The notes under the pieces are model-generated. The model had not been told where the DNA came from, did no database searches, and saw nothing but the letters and a program-made list of their open reading frames with translations. A stretch of DNA of 43,463 nucleotides from Streptomyces mangrovisoli (GTDB taxonomy: Bacteria; Actinomycetota; Actinomycetes; Streptomycetales; Streptomycetaceae): the NCBI RefSeq assembly GCF_000974985.2, contig NZ_LAVA02000140.1, positions 1-43,463 of the forward strand, written 5' to 3'. This document shows positions 23,511 to 30,660 of the stretch, one piece after another (within the stretch, counting starts at the first letter, position 1; every line of letters starts with the position of its first letter). The translations under genes and the position numbers were made by a program.

Positions 23511-24773
23511 TCACACACCGACGTAGTGCTCGGCGAACCAGTCCTGCTGACTGCGCGAGGTGCGCAGGGAATCGATGCGGGCCCGCCGCAGGGAATCGTG
23601 GAACGACGCCTCGCCACCGGCGCCGGAGGGGCTGTGCAGCAGCCGGATCATCCACTGCGAGAACTCCTGCGCCCGCCAGATGTGGGTCAGGCAGCGCGCG
23701 GAGTAGCGGTCGAGACCCACGCTGTCACCGTGGGTGAGATCGTCGATCAGGGCCTCGGCCAGGATCTCCGCCTCCAGCACCGCGAGGTTCGCCCCCTTGG
23801 CCGCGGACGGACTGATCAGCCCGGCCGCGTCGCCCGCGAGCAGGAGCGACCCGTGGCGCAGCGGTTCGAGCACGTCGGACCGGAGATCGACGACCTGGCG
23901 CCCGACGATACGGCCGCGGCGCAGCGGGCCGTGCTCGGCGGCGCGCATCCGCAGCTCCAGCTCGTCCCAGATCCGCTCCTCGGACCAGGCGTCGGCCGGG
24001 CGGCCGGGGGCGTACTGGAGGTAGTAGCGGGTGATCTCGGGAGTGCGGGCCATGTGCCCGGCGAAGCCGCGCGTGTGCGTCGCGTAGCCGACCGCGTCCA
24101 GGCTCGGCGGTGCCTCGGCGAGCAGGCCGAGCCAGGAGACGCCGTGGTCGCGGTGGTGGCGGACCGCGCCGGGCGGCAGCGAGCGCCGGGCGGCGCCGTG
24201 CTGTCCGTCGCATCCGGCGACGTAGCGGGACCGCCACCGGCCGGGGCGTCCCTCCGCGTCGCGCACGGCGACCTCGGGCCGCGGCCCGTCCGCGTCCCGT
24301 ACGGCCACCGCCTCGGTCTCGAAGCGGATCCGCCCGCCGGCCGCCAGGTACCGCCCCAGCAGGTCCGCTACCAGGTCCTGCTGCGGGTAGACGGTGTGCC
24401 GCTCGCCCCGGCCGAGGGCGCCGTAGTCCAGCACGAAGCGGCCGTCGTCGGTGCGGAACTCGCAGGTGGCGTGGGGCCGGCCGTGCCGGCGCAGGCCCTC
24501 GGCGAGGCCGTGCCGCTCCAGGATCCGCACGGTGTGCGCGGCGAGGAACCCGGCCCGCGCGCGGGTGCGGACCCGGTCGCGGCTCGCGCGCTCCAGGACG
24601 ACGCAGTCGATCCCGGCCGCGACGAGCAGATTGCCGAGCACGAGCCCGGCCGGCCCGGCGCCGAGGATCACGACGTCGGCGACCTCGGGGTCGGAGCCCG
24701 GGGTGGAGGTGAAAGTGGAGGTGGACGTGGGGGAGCCGTCGTCGGCAGCCCGGAGATGGTGGCCTTCCGTCAC
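23511..24773 (-). CDS. PobA-like FAD-dependent hydroxylase
   Basis: A 420-residue flavoprotein aromatic hydroxylase. The FAD Rossmann motif is VVILGAGPAGLVLGN (~34-48), the DG motif VAGCDGQHG, and the second FAD motif LLAGDAAGLISPSAAKG followed by NLAVLEAEILAEAL. The C-terminal CLTHIWRAQEFSQWMIRLLH closely follows 4-hydroxybenzoate 3-hydroxylase (PobA). It should add a hydroxyl next to an existing phenolic OH using NAD(P)H and O2. A ~30-residue Ser/Thr-rich N-terminal extension precedes the fold. The start is GTG 24773, lying inside a 15-base inverted repeat. It is probably co-transcribed with the methyltransferase downstream; the absence of protocatechuate-degradation genes suggests biosynthesis rather than catabolism. 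Confidence 0.9.
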   Translation of the reverse strand: MTEGHHLRAADDGSPTSTSTFTSTPGSDPEVADVVILGAGPAGLVLGNLLVAAGIDCVVLERASRDRVRTRARAGFLAAHTVRILERHGLAEGLRRHGRPHATCEFRTDDGRFVLDYGALGRGERHTVYPQQDLVADLLGRYLAAGGRIRFETEAVAVRDADGPRPEVAVRDAEGRPGRWRSRYVAGCDGQHGAARRSLPPGAVRHHRDHGVSWLGLLAEAPPSLDAVGYATHTRGFAGHMARTPEITRYYLQYAPGRPADAWSEERIWDELELRMRAAEHGPLRRGRIVGRQVVDLRSDVLEPLRHGSLLLAGDAAGLISPSAAKGANLAVLEAEILAEALIDDLTHGDSVGLDRYSARCLTHIWRAQEFSQWMIRLLHSPSGAGGEASFHDSLRRARIDSLRTSRSQQDWFAEHYVGV

Positions 24774-24778
24774 GGAAG
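24764..24778. promoter_or_regulatory. 15-base inverted repeat over a start codon
   Basis: CTTCCGT and ACGGAAG flank a single base, and the repeat overlaps the GTG start of the PobA-like gene. It could be an operator or a translation-blocking structure; chance is also possible at this length. Confidence 0.35.
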
Positions 24779-24833
24779 TGGATCTTAATCACCGGAAAAT
24801 ACGTGAACCGGCAGCAGTCACCCGAATGCCGCA

Positions 24834-24859
24834 CCGCGGAGAAAAACGCTTCTCCGCGG
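24834..24859. terminator. 10-bp stem terminator after the secreted-protein gene
   Basis: Arms CCGCGGAGAA and TTCTCCGCGG flank a 6-base loop, 29 bases after the stop of the leftward secreted-protein gene and upstream of the PobA-like gene. Confidence 0.65.
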
Positions 24860-24888
24860 CGCGGCGGGGAGGGTCCGGCCGGGCGAGG

Positions 24889-25356
24889 TCAGCTCCAGAG
24901 CGGCAGCGTCAGCACGCGGGGGAAACCGGGGGGCTTTCCGTGCGTGTAGGTGAGCGTGAGCTGCTTGTACTGGAGCTCCCTGGGGTGCGCCTTCCACGGC
25001 CGCGGGCTGTCGAGCCGCACCGACACCGGGTAGGAGTGGAACTTGCCCGCCGCACAGTAGGGCTTGCAGTCGTTCACCACGTTCACGCCCGACCCCGACG
25101 CCGAGTACCGGCCCCAGTGCGACCAGTGCAGGGAGCCGAGGCGGCTGTTTCCGTCGCCGCAGGCCAGGATGAACTGGGCCGGCTTGACCTTCGGGTGGAA
25201 GGCGCAGTCCACGAGCACGGTCGGGCCGCTCTGCCGGGCCGCGGGGTGCGCCGCGGGCACGGTTCGCGTCGCCGCCGGCGCGGCCGTCGTCATGGCTGCC
25301 GTCAGCAGCGCCGTGGTGGTGAGGGCGACGGCGGTCGCCAGAGTGCGTCGTGACAT
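24889..25356 (-). CDS. small secreted protein, unknown
   Basis: A 155-residue protein with signal peptide 1-29 (MSRRTLATAVALTTTALLTA, AAPAA cleavage region). The mature part has four cysteines (VDCAFHP, ILACGDGN, NDCKPYC), enough for two disulfides, and many aromatic/basic residues near the C-terminus (YKQLTLTYTHGKPPGFPRVL). It resembles abundant small extracellular proteins of Streptomyces with no assigned function. The ATG at 25356 has GGGAGC upstream. Single gene, with a terminator at 24834-24859. Confidence 0.82.
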   Translation of the reverse strand: MSRRTLATAVALTTTALLTAAMTTAAPAATRTVPAAHPAARQSGPTVLVDCAFHPKVKPAQFILACGDGNSRLGSLHWSHWGRYSASGSGVNVVNDCKPYCAAGKFHSYPVSVRLDSPRPWKAHPRELQYKQLTLTYTHGKPPGFPRVLTLPLWS

Positions 25357-25699
25357 AGGTGCTCCCGGCCGCTTGATGTCCGCTTGGCGGCTTTTCAACT
25401 GAAACGCTAAAGGTTCGAGACGGTCAACACCACCCGTACGGCGCAACAGGTTCAAAACGCCCGGCGCACGCCGGATCCCCTCACGCCCGCATGCGGGGAG
25501 GTGAGCGGCGGGCGAGAGGCGGTCGTGAGGCGTGCGAGAGGAGGGCGCGCGGCAGGCGTGGCGGGCATGAGGCGGGCGGTCACGGGGGTGTCTCGATCGC
25601 CGCCGGGGCCGATCTTTCGATCGGCCGGGCCATCGGCGACAATCATGGGAATACGGCACCGGCTCGCCGGTTGAGCGACCCGGCAGAAGGAGTACTCCC
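25357..25699. other. 343-bp divergent intergenic region
   Basis: There is no supported gene. It should hold promoters for the leftward secreted protein and the rightward unknown gene. A small hairpin (GGCCGATC, TTTC loop, GATCGGCC) lies at 25607-25626, and the AAGGAG ribosome site of the rightward gene begins at about 25686. Confidence 0.5.
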
Positions 25700-26155
25700 G
25701 TGCACACCTGCGTGGACGGCCCGATCGCGGTCGTCCTGACGGCATGCGGCCCGTTATCCCGGCGCTCGCCCGATCCTCCCCTGCACCCCCTCATCATGCT
25801 GCCGGAGCGGCTTCTGGCGCCTGCGCCGTCGGCGCAGGCGCCAGAAGCCGCCCTGGACGAGTGGGAGCGGGCGGCGGTGGCCTACCGCGCCATCTGGCAG
25901 GGGGCCGTCGCCCTGCGGCCGGTACCGGGCTGGTCCGGCCGACTCGACCTGCCGTCGGGCGCGTTGCTGATCCGCCGCCCCGACCGGCAGATCCTCTACC
26001 AGGGCACGATGGAGACAAGCAGCCGTTGGCGCGCGGCAGTTCGCAGCGGCGGCGCCGCCGGCCTGATCATCGCGCCGTGGCAGTCGATGGCCGAGACGGA
26101 CCTCATCTTCGACGACCGCGTCCGCTGCGTCCCGATCGCCTTCGACGGCGCCTGA
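25700..26155 (+). CDS. unknown protein with hairpin in its 5' coding region
   Basis: A 151-residue protein I do not recognise. The GTG at 25700 has an excellent ribosome site (AAGGAG, 8 bases away). Residues 1-33 are variable. Codons ~36-51 (LLAPAPSAQAPEA) are encoded by a perfect inverted repeat. From about residue 52 the sequence looks globular: DEWERAAVAYRAIWQGAVAL, SGALLIRRPDRQILYQGTM, RWRAAVRSGGAAGLIIAPW and ending IFDDRVRCVPIAFDGA. An internal start after the hairpin cannot be excluded, but ATG 25797 has no good ribosome site. It is convergent with the four-gene leftward operon, stopping 7 bases from it. Confidence 0.6.
   Translation: MHTCVDGPIAVVLTACGPLSRRSPDPPLHPLIMLPERLLAPAPSAQAPEAALDEWERAAVAYRAIWQGAVALRPVPGWSGRLDLPSGALLIRRPDRQILYQGTMETSSRWRAAVRSGGAAGLIIAPWQSMAETDLIFDDRVRCVPIAFDGA
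25807..25851. repeat. perfect 21-bp inverted repeat, 3-base loop
   Basis: Arms 25807-25827 and 25831-25851 are exact reverse complements separated by GTC. It lies inside the coding frame of the unknown gene, about 110 bases after its start, not in an intergenic position. Confidence 0.9.
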
Positions 26156-26162
26156 GCATCCG

Positions 26163-27575
26163 TCAGGTCAGACCGGCGGCCTCCCGCTCCTCCTGGCTGA
26201 GGGGCGGGCCGGCCAGCGGACCCTTCCGGCTGCCGAAGAAGATGTTCCACAGCATGTCGGGGCCGAAGAGGCGGGCCGGAGACGTCTTCAGACTCATGAC
26301 GTCCAGCAGCCCCCGCAGCGCCCGCGGGTTCTCCGAACCCGCCGCGACCGCGCGGTCGACGTACGACGACAGCGCGCGCTCGAGGGCCGTGGGGGGCTGT
26401 TCGGCCGCTCCGGGGTAGAAGGAGTCCTGGCCGACCGCGAGGTTCCAGGCGTGCGAGACGGGCTTGGCGGCCGCCTGCTGGATACGCCGTCCGTTGCCGG
26501 TGGCGAGCGGGCCGTGCCGGTCGAGGACCTTGCGCAGGGCGATCACGCTCTGGGCGGCCACCGACAGGCCGTGGCCGTAGACGGGGTTGTAGCCCGCCAC
26601 GGCGTCGCCGAGCACGGCGAAACCCTCCGGCCAACTGGAGGCGTTCTCGTAGTACCGCCGCCGGTTGGCGGTGCTCCGGCTCAGGACCGGGTCGGTGAGC
26701 GGAGTGGCCCGTCCGATGAGCTCCCCGATGATGGGGTCCTTCAGGCCCGTGAGGGCGAAGGTCCGGAACGCGTCGGGATCGGCGGTGGGTTCACCGCCGC
26801 GCGTCCCGGAGAGGGTCACCAGCCAGCGGCCGTCCTCGATCGGCACGATGATGCCGCCCTGGCCGGGAGCGCTGCGCGGATCGGCCTGCACGTTGACGAC
26901 CGGGTAGCGCATCGACCTGGTCTTGTGGGGTGCCTCGTACATGCGGCTGGCGTAGACGACACCGGCGTCCACGGTCCGTTCGAGGACCGGGGCGTGGCCC
27001 AGCTCGACCAGCCAGGTGCCGGAGCGGGAGCCGCGGCCGCCGGCGTCGATGACGAGGTCCGCCGCGAGCGTGCCGGCCGTGCCGTCGCCGGCGGACACCC
27101 GGACACCGGTCACGCGCTCCTTGGTGCCGAGCAGACCGTCGACCGCCGTCGCGTCCATGACCTTGATGCCCGGGCGGCCCAGCACCTCGCCGCGGATGAC
27201 CGCGTCGAGGAGATCCCGGCTGCAGGTGATCACGGGGTGACGGGAGTGGCCGAACCTGCGGAACCACTGGCCCGAGGGGGCCTTGCTGACGAGATCCGTC
27301 ATGACGTCGATGCGCTCGGCGCCCGCGCGCACGAGGGCCCCGGTGATGTCCGGCAGGATGTCGTCGAGGGCGTCGACCCCACCGGACCACAGCAGATGGG
27401 CGTGCTGGGCCTGCGGTACTCCCTTGCGTCGTTCGGCTCCCGAGGGTGTGCGGTCGCGTTCGACGACGGTCACTTCGTCGAAGCGTGTGGCGAGGACCGA
27501 GGCCGCGAGCATCCCAGTGGTGCTGCCGCCGATGACGACGGCGGATCTGGGGCGGTCGTGAAGTCCGTCAGACAT
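26163..27575 (-). CDS. FAD-dependent oxidoreductase of a conserved-looking operon
   Basis: A 470-residue flavoprotein. The N-terminal dinucleotide-binding motif is VVIGGSTTGMLAA followed by VTVVERD, then GVPQAQHAHLLWSGG, ADLVIDAGGRGSRS and the second FAD motif FAVLGDAVAGYNPVYGHGL. This is the group-A monooxygenase/UbiH-like and halogenase-related family. The substrate is unknown. The C-terminal ~90 residues (ALERALSSYVDRAVAAGSE...) are family-typical helices. It is the last of four leftward genes; its ATG at 27575 lies 8 bases inside the end of the seven-TM gene, so the two are translationally coupled. It ends 7 bases from the convergent unknown gene, with no room for a terminator. Confidence 0.88.
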   Translation of the reverse strand: MSDGLHDRPRSAVVIGGSTTGMLAASVLATRFDEVTVVERDRTPSGAERRKGVPQAQHAHLLWSGGVDALDDILPDITGALVRAGAERIDVMTDLVSKAPSGQWFRRFGHSRHPVITCSRDLLDAVIRGEVLGRPGIKVMDATAVDGLLGTKERVTGVRVSAGDGTAGTLAADLVIDAGGRGSRSGTWLVELGHAPVLERTVDAGVVYASRMYEAPHKTRSMRYPVVNVQADPRSAPGQGGIIVPIEDGRWLVTLSGTRGGEPTADPDAFRTFALTGLKDPIIGELIGRATPLTDPVLSRSTANRRRYYENASSWPEGFAVLGDAVAGYNPVYGHGLSVAAQSVIALRKVLDRHGPLATGNGRRIQQAAAKPVSHAWNLAVGQDSFYPGAAEQPPTALERALSSYVDRAVAAGSENPRALRGLLDVMSLKTSPARLFGPDMLWNIFFGSRKGPLAGPPLSQEEREAAGLT

Positions 27576-28938
27576 GGGAGGCAAGACCTTCCGAGGCGGC
27601 CGCCTGCCGGCGGAACGGGTCGATCGTGTGGGAGTGGGCCCGCAGGGCGTGGGCCACGGCCTCCAGGTCGCTGTCGGGCAGGAGTCCCTCTTCGCGATGC
27701 CTGGCGTCCTTGGCCGCGTCGTCGGCCGACTGGTGGTTCACGGCCTGGTGGTTCACGGCCTGGTGGTTCACGGCCTGGTGGTTCAGGGGTTGGTGGTCGA
27801 GGGATGGGTGGTTCACGGCCTGGTGTTCGAGGGGCTTGGGGTTCATGTCCTGGTGGTTCACGGCCCGATGGCTCAGGGCCTGGTGGTTCACGGCCCGGTT
27901 GTTCAGGAGGTCGACGGCGACCAGGATGTCCACCGCACCGGCGATGCCCCGGGCGTCCCACTCGGAGTGCCCGGCGGCCAGGGCGTCGCGGTAGGCCGTG
28001 TCCCGGCGGGCGCCGTTCAACTGCGGGGAGATGCGCAGCAGTCCGTCGTTGATGTGCGCCTTGCGCTGTTCGAGCTTGAGCGAGGCGCCGCTGATCCGGC
28101 CGGTGGCCGGGGGCTTGCAGACCGTCGCCATCAGGCTCCAGAGCGGCTCCAGCCTGCGGTGACTGCGGCGCTCGCTCCAGTACGTCTCCACCACGGGTCC
28201 GGCCTGCCCCGCGATGAAGCCGACGGCGACGAGGACGGCCTCGGCGATGGCCCACGGCGGAGCCACGTACGTGGACAGCCAGTCCAGGTCGTGGCCGGTC
28301 CAGCGCGCCACGACCGCGATGATCTTGCAGACGTCGAAGACGAAGCCGAGGGCGTAGGCCGTCTGCAGCGACACCACGGCCCGCCGCAGCCACTTGTTGT
28401 GGGTGAGCTCCTTGAACCAGGCCCACAGGATGGCGGCGGCGACCACGGCGGACATCATGTGGGCGACGAGGTAGAGCATCGTGTGCTCGCGCATCCACGG
28501 CGTGTTCGCGTAGTAGGTGTCGAGGTCACGGAGCCGCTCGACGCGCGGGTGGCCCAGGGCGAACGTCACCCACAGGCCGAGGATGATGAAGCCGTAGACG
28601 ATCCAGACCATCCGCGTGCGCCGCGCGCGGGCCGGTGAGGGCGGCTCCCGCCACACGATGATGAGCCACAGACAGGCCCCGCAGTACGCCGACAGCAGCG
28701 AGTAGACCCACACACCGGCGAAGTTGGGCACGCCGGTGATCTCGTTGATGCGGTGCAGATTGCTCGGGGGCAGCGAGGCGAAGACGACGGCACCGATGGC
28801 GAGCAGCAGGGCGGTGGCGCGCAGAATCGGATCGCGCCAGGCCCGCCTCAGCACCGGCAGTTTGATGACGAACGCGGTGCCGAGCAGGCCCGCGGGGATG
28901 GCGTAGGCGAGAAAGGAGCCGGTTATGTCGTGGGGCAT
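27568..28938 (-). CDS. seven-TM protein (MAB_1171c-like) with AVNHQ repeats
   Basis: A 456-residue membrane protein. Residues ~8-240 hold about seven TM helices (e.g. YAIPAGLLGTAFVIKLPVL, ATALLLAIGAVVFASLP, MVWIVYGFIILGLWVTFAL). The soluble C-terminal part contains ARRDTAYRDALAAGHSEWDA, seen in actinobacterial MAB_1171c-type putative transporters. A stretch of 11 pentapeptides with consensus AVNHQ interrupts this domain at about residues 345-400, before the final conserved helix AVAHALRAHSHTIDPFRRQA. The start overlaps the metallopeptidase stop (ATGA). Transport has not been shown for the family; the tight coupling to a peptidase, regulator and oxidoreductase suggests a sensor or conduit within one pathway. 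Confidence 0.83.
   Translation of the reverse strand: MPHDITGSFLAYAIPAGLLGTAFVIKLPVLRRAWRDPILRATALLLAIGAVVFASLPPSNLHRINEITGVPNFAGVWVYSLLSAYCGACLWLIIVWREPPSPARARRTRMVWIVYGFIILGLWVTFALGHPRVERLRDLDTYYANTPWMREHTMLYLVAHMMSAVVAAAILWAWFKELTHNKWLRRAVVSLQTAYALGFVFDVCKIIAVVARWTGHDLDWLSTYVAPPWAIAEAVLVAVGFIAGQAGPVVETYWSERRSHRRLEPLWSLMATVCKPPATGRISGASLKLEQRKAHINDGLLRISPQLNGARRDTAYRDALAAGHSEWDARGIAGAVDILVAVDLLNNRAVNHQALSHRAVNHQDMNPKPLEHQAVNHPSLDHQPLNHQAVNHQAVNHQAVNHQSADDAAKDARHREEGLLPDSDLEAVAHALRAHSHTIDPFRRQAAASEGLASHV
27731..27905. repeat. 15-bp minisatellite encoding pentapeptides
   Basis: About 11 copies of a 15-base unit (GGTTCACGGCCTGGT type) lie in the seven-TM gene. Three copies are identical and adjacent (near 27735-27780) and the rest have diverged. 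On the coding strand they give AVNHQ, ALSHR, PLEHQ, SLDHQ, DMNPK and similar. Confidence 0.9.
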
Positions 28939-29507
28939 CACAGGCCGCCGAGGGGGCCCAGTGACGACGACAGCCGGTCCGAGAGCGTCTGCTGTGCCAG
29001 CGGGTCCCTTCCGGCCTGCGGGCCTACCAGTTTCGGAAACTTCGACGCCAGGTGGAGACCGACCTGCTCGGCCTCCCATTCGGCGGCCGGGTCGAGCGCG
29101 TCGGCCGACCGCGTGGCCATGGCGATGACCTCGTCCCAGGGGATGTCGTCGTCGGCCTGGTCCAGCAGCCGGCGCGCGGCGGTGGGCAGGCTTCCGGGGT
29201 AGTGCACGTTGAGCGTCCGGTAGTAGCAGTGGCCGTACTCGTGTCCGGCGATCACGAACTGGTGCTTCGGAGGGGCGTTCCGCTCGACGACGACGATGTA
29301 CTCGTCGTCCTTGGCCAGAGTGATCCCCGATACGTCCATGCCGACGGGGAACTCCACGAACTTCAGCCGGATCGGCCGGTCCAGCTGGGGGCTGAGGGTG
29401 GTGCACACGGCCTGCAGGACGTCTCGCGGGTTCGACGCCCGGGGCAGTGTCGGCGCGGTACTGCGTAACAGCCGGTCGATGAAGGCCTTCGGCTTTCTCT
29501 GGCTCAT
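28938..29507 (-). CDS. ImmA/IrrE-like zinc metallopeptidase
   Basis: A 189-residue protein with the zincin motif HEYGH (H89, E90, H93) in FVIAGHEYGHCYY, preceded by the strand DDEYIVVVERNAPP and followed by a helical region with EWEAEQVGLHLAS that could give the third ligand. This is the layout of ImmA/IrrE-family peptidases, which cleave partner repressors. It is often annotated as a toxin component, but no toxicity is implied here. The ATG at 29507 overlaps the stop of the XRE-type regulator upstream, the classical repressor-peptidase arrangement, so the regulator is the obvious candidate substrate. Its own stop overlaps the seven-TM gene start. Confidence 0.87.
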   Translation of the reverse strand: MSQRKPKAFIDRLLRSTAPTLPRASNPRDVLQAVCTTLSPQLDRPIRLKFVEFPVGMDVSGITLAKDDEYIVVVERNAPPKHQFVIAGHEYGHCYYRTLNVHYPGSLPTAARRLLDQADDDIPWDEVIAMATRSADALDPAAEWEAEQVGLHLASKFPKLVGPQAGRDPLAQQTLSDRLSSSLGPLGGL

Positions 29508-30187
29508 TCGTCGTCTCCCAGGGCGAGGATCAGCAGCGCGGCCATCTGGCTGGAGGAGGGGCGCTTGGTCCCCCGGAAGGCGACCGTCTGGGGGTCGACC
29601 TGAAGCTGCTGCATCAGGGCACGCAGCTGCTCGTCCTCGGGGAGGTCGCGGAAGCGGCGCAGGACGGCCTGCAGGGTCTCGGCCGCGTCGGCCTCGGGCG
29701 GCGGCCCGGACTCCGGTAAGGCAGGGGGGCACAGTTCCCGCAGCACCGGCGCCAGGGCGAGATCGAGGGCCTCGGCCGCGGTCAGGGTGAAGAAGCCGCG
29801 CCCGACGTCGAAGAACCGCTCCAGCTCGTACAGGGCGCGCACGTTGGGCAGATTCCGCCCCGTGCACAGGGCCGCCGCCCACTTCTCGGAGATCTTCAGA
29901 TGCCGTGCCAGTTCCTTGCGGACGGCGCCCTCGGTCTGTGCCGTCTCCTTCACATGAAGGTCGAAGACCTGCTTGATGCGCCGGGCGACCCGTTCCTCCA
30001 GCGTCTTCGGCTCCCGCACGGTCCTGCCTTCGAGCAGGGACCGCACCTGGTGCGGCGTCAGGGCCGAGCGTCGGGCGAGGTCCGCGACGTCGAGCGCCTT
30101 GAGCGGCTCACCCGGGTGGCCGAGCCGGTCCAGGGTCGCGAGCGTCGCCTCGGGCAGCGGCTGGGACGACGGCGGCAAGTGGCTCAC
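29504..30187 (-). CDS. XRE-type regulator paired with the metallopeptidase
   Basis: A 227-residue helical protein with two HTH-like segments: LDVADLARRSALTPHQVRSL (~32-52) and KISEKWAAALCTGRNLPNVR (~98-117), the latter leading to ALYELERFFDVGRGFFTLT, typical of Cro/CI-like regulators. The C-terminal half has DLPEDEQLRALMQQL and an Ala/Leu-rich end. It is the first gene of the four-gene leftward operon and precedes the ImmA/IrrE-like peptidase with an ATGA overlap. It probably represses its own promoter; two copies of a palindromic AACGATCGT motif lie 83-120 bases upstream of its start. Confidence 0.83.
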   Translation of the reverse strand: MSHLPPSSQPLPEATLATLDRLGHPGEPLKALDVADLARRSALTPHQVRSLLEGRTVREPKTLEERVARRIKQVFDLHVKETAQTEGAVRKELARHLKISEKWAAALCTGRNLPNVRALYELERFFDVGRGFFTLTAAEALDLALAPVLRELCPPALPESGPPPEADAAETLQAVLRRFRDLPEDEQLRALMQQLQVDPQTVAFRGTKRPSSSQMAALLILALGDDE

Positions 30188-30269
30188 GGACAGACCTCCT
30201 GTCTTCCGAGGGGGCGAGGCACGGACAGACCTTATTGCCTTGCCTGTTCGGGTGCCAGCGCCGCGAGCG

Positions 30270-30307
30270 GGAACGATCGTTCCTTGCCGCCGGGAACGAA
30301 CGATCGT
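30270..30307. promoter_or_regulatory. candidate operator pair for the XRE regulator
   Basis: GGAACGATCGTTCC at 30270-30283 is a perfect 14-base palindrome. Its core AACGATCGT recurs at 30299-30307, 27 bases further on. The pair lies upstream of the XRE gene in an otherwise GC-only region, consistent with autoregulation. Confidence 0.5.
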
Positions 30308-30401
30308 CGGAGCGCGGGGTGTTCGGCGGACTCCCGGGACCGGGTTCCCCCCGGCTCCCTGAAACCGTGCCCCGCGGTCACCTGGCGTCCTTACGGAGGT
30401 C

Positions 30402-30536
30402 CCGGCCGATCGCCCAAGCGTTCCGGCCGACGGCCCAAGCGTCCCAGCCGACCGCCCAAGCGTCCCGGCCGACCGCCCGCGTGCCGAGCCGGCCGGAGGA
30501 CCGGCCGATCGCCCACGCGTCTTGCCGACCGCCCCC
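30402..30536. repeat. 21-bp tandem repeat array
   Basis: Four contiguous 21-base units (30402-30422, 30423-30443, 30444-30464, 30465-30485), a 15-base interruption, another full unit (30501-30521) and a partial one. The consensus is CCGGCCGACCGCCCAAGCGT plus one base. It fills most of the 473-bp gap between the XRE gene and the cysteine-desulfurase-like gene. It is translatable in frame, but no ribosome site supports a gene. Confidence 0.88.
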
Positions 30537-30660
30537 GACCGCCCCCGTGTGGCGCCGGCCCGAGGCCCCGCCCGAGGTCACCCGGCGCGGCGCGCCCCCT
30601 CGGCCTCGGCTACCGTCGTGCGCACGGCCGTACCACCCCCGAGTCCCCGACAGGAGCCCC

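Noticed and set aside
30402..30536. CRISPR-like array
   Set aside because: The units are contiguous and degenerate with no spacers, and no cas genes are present.
30235..30660. N-terminal extension of the cysteine-desulfurase-like protein
   Set aside because: The frame is open through the 21-bp repeats, but conserved sequence starts at GTG 30661, which has its own ribosome site.
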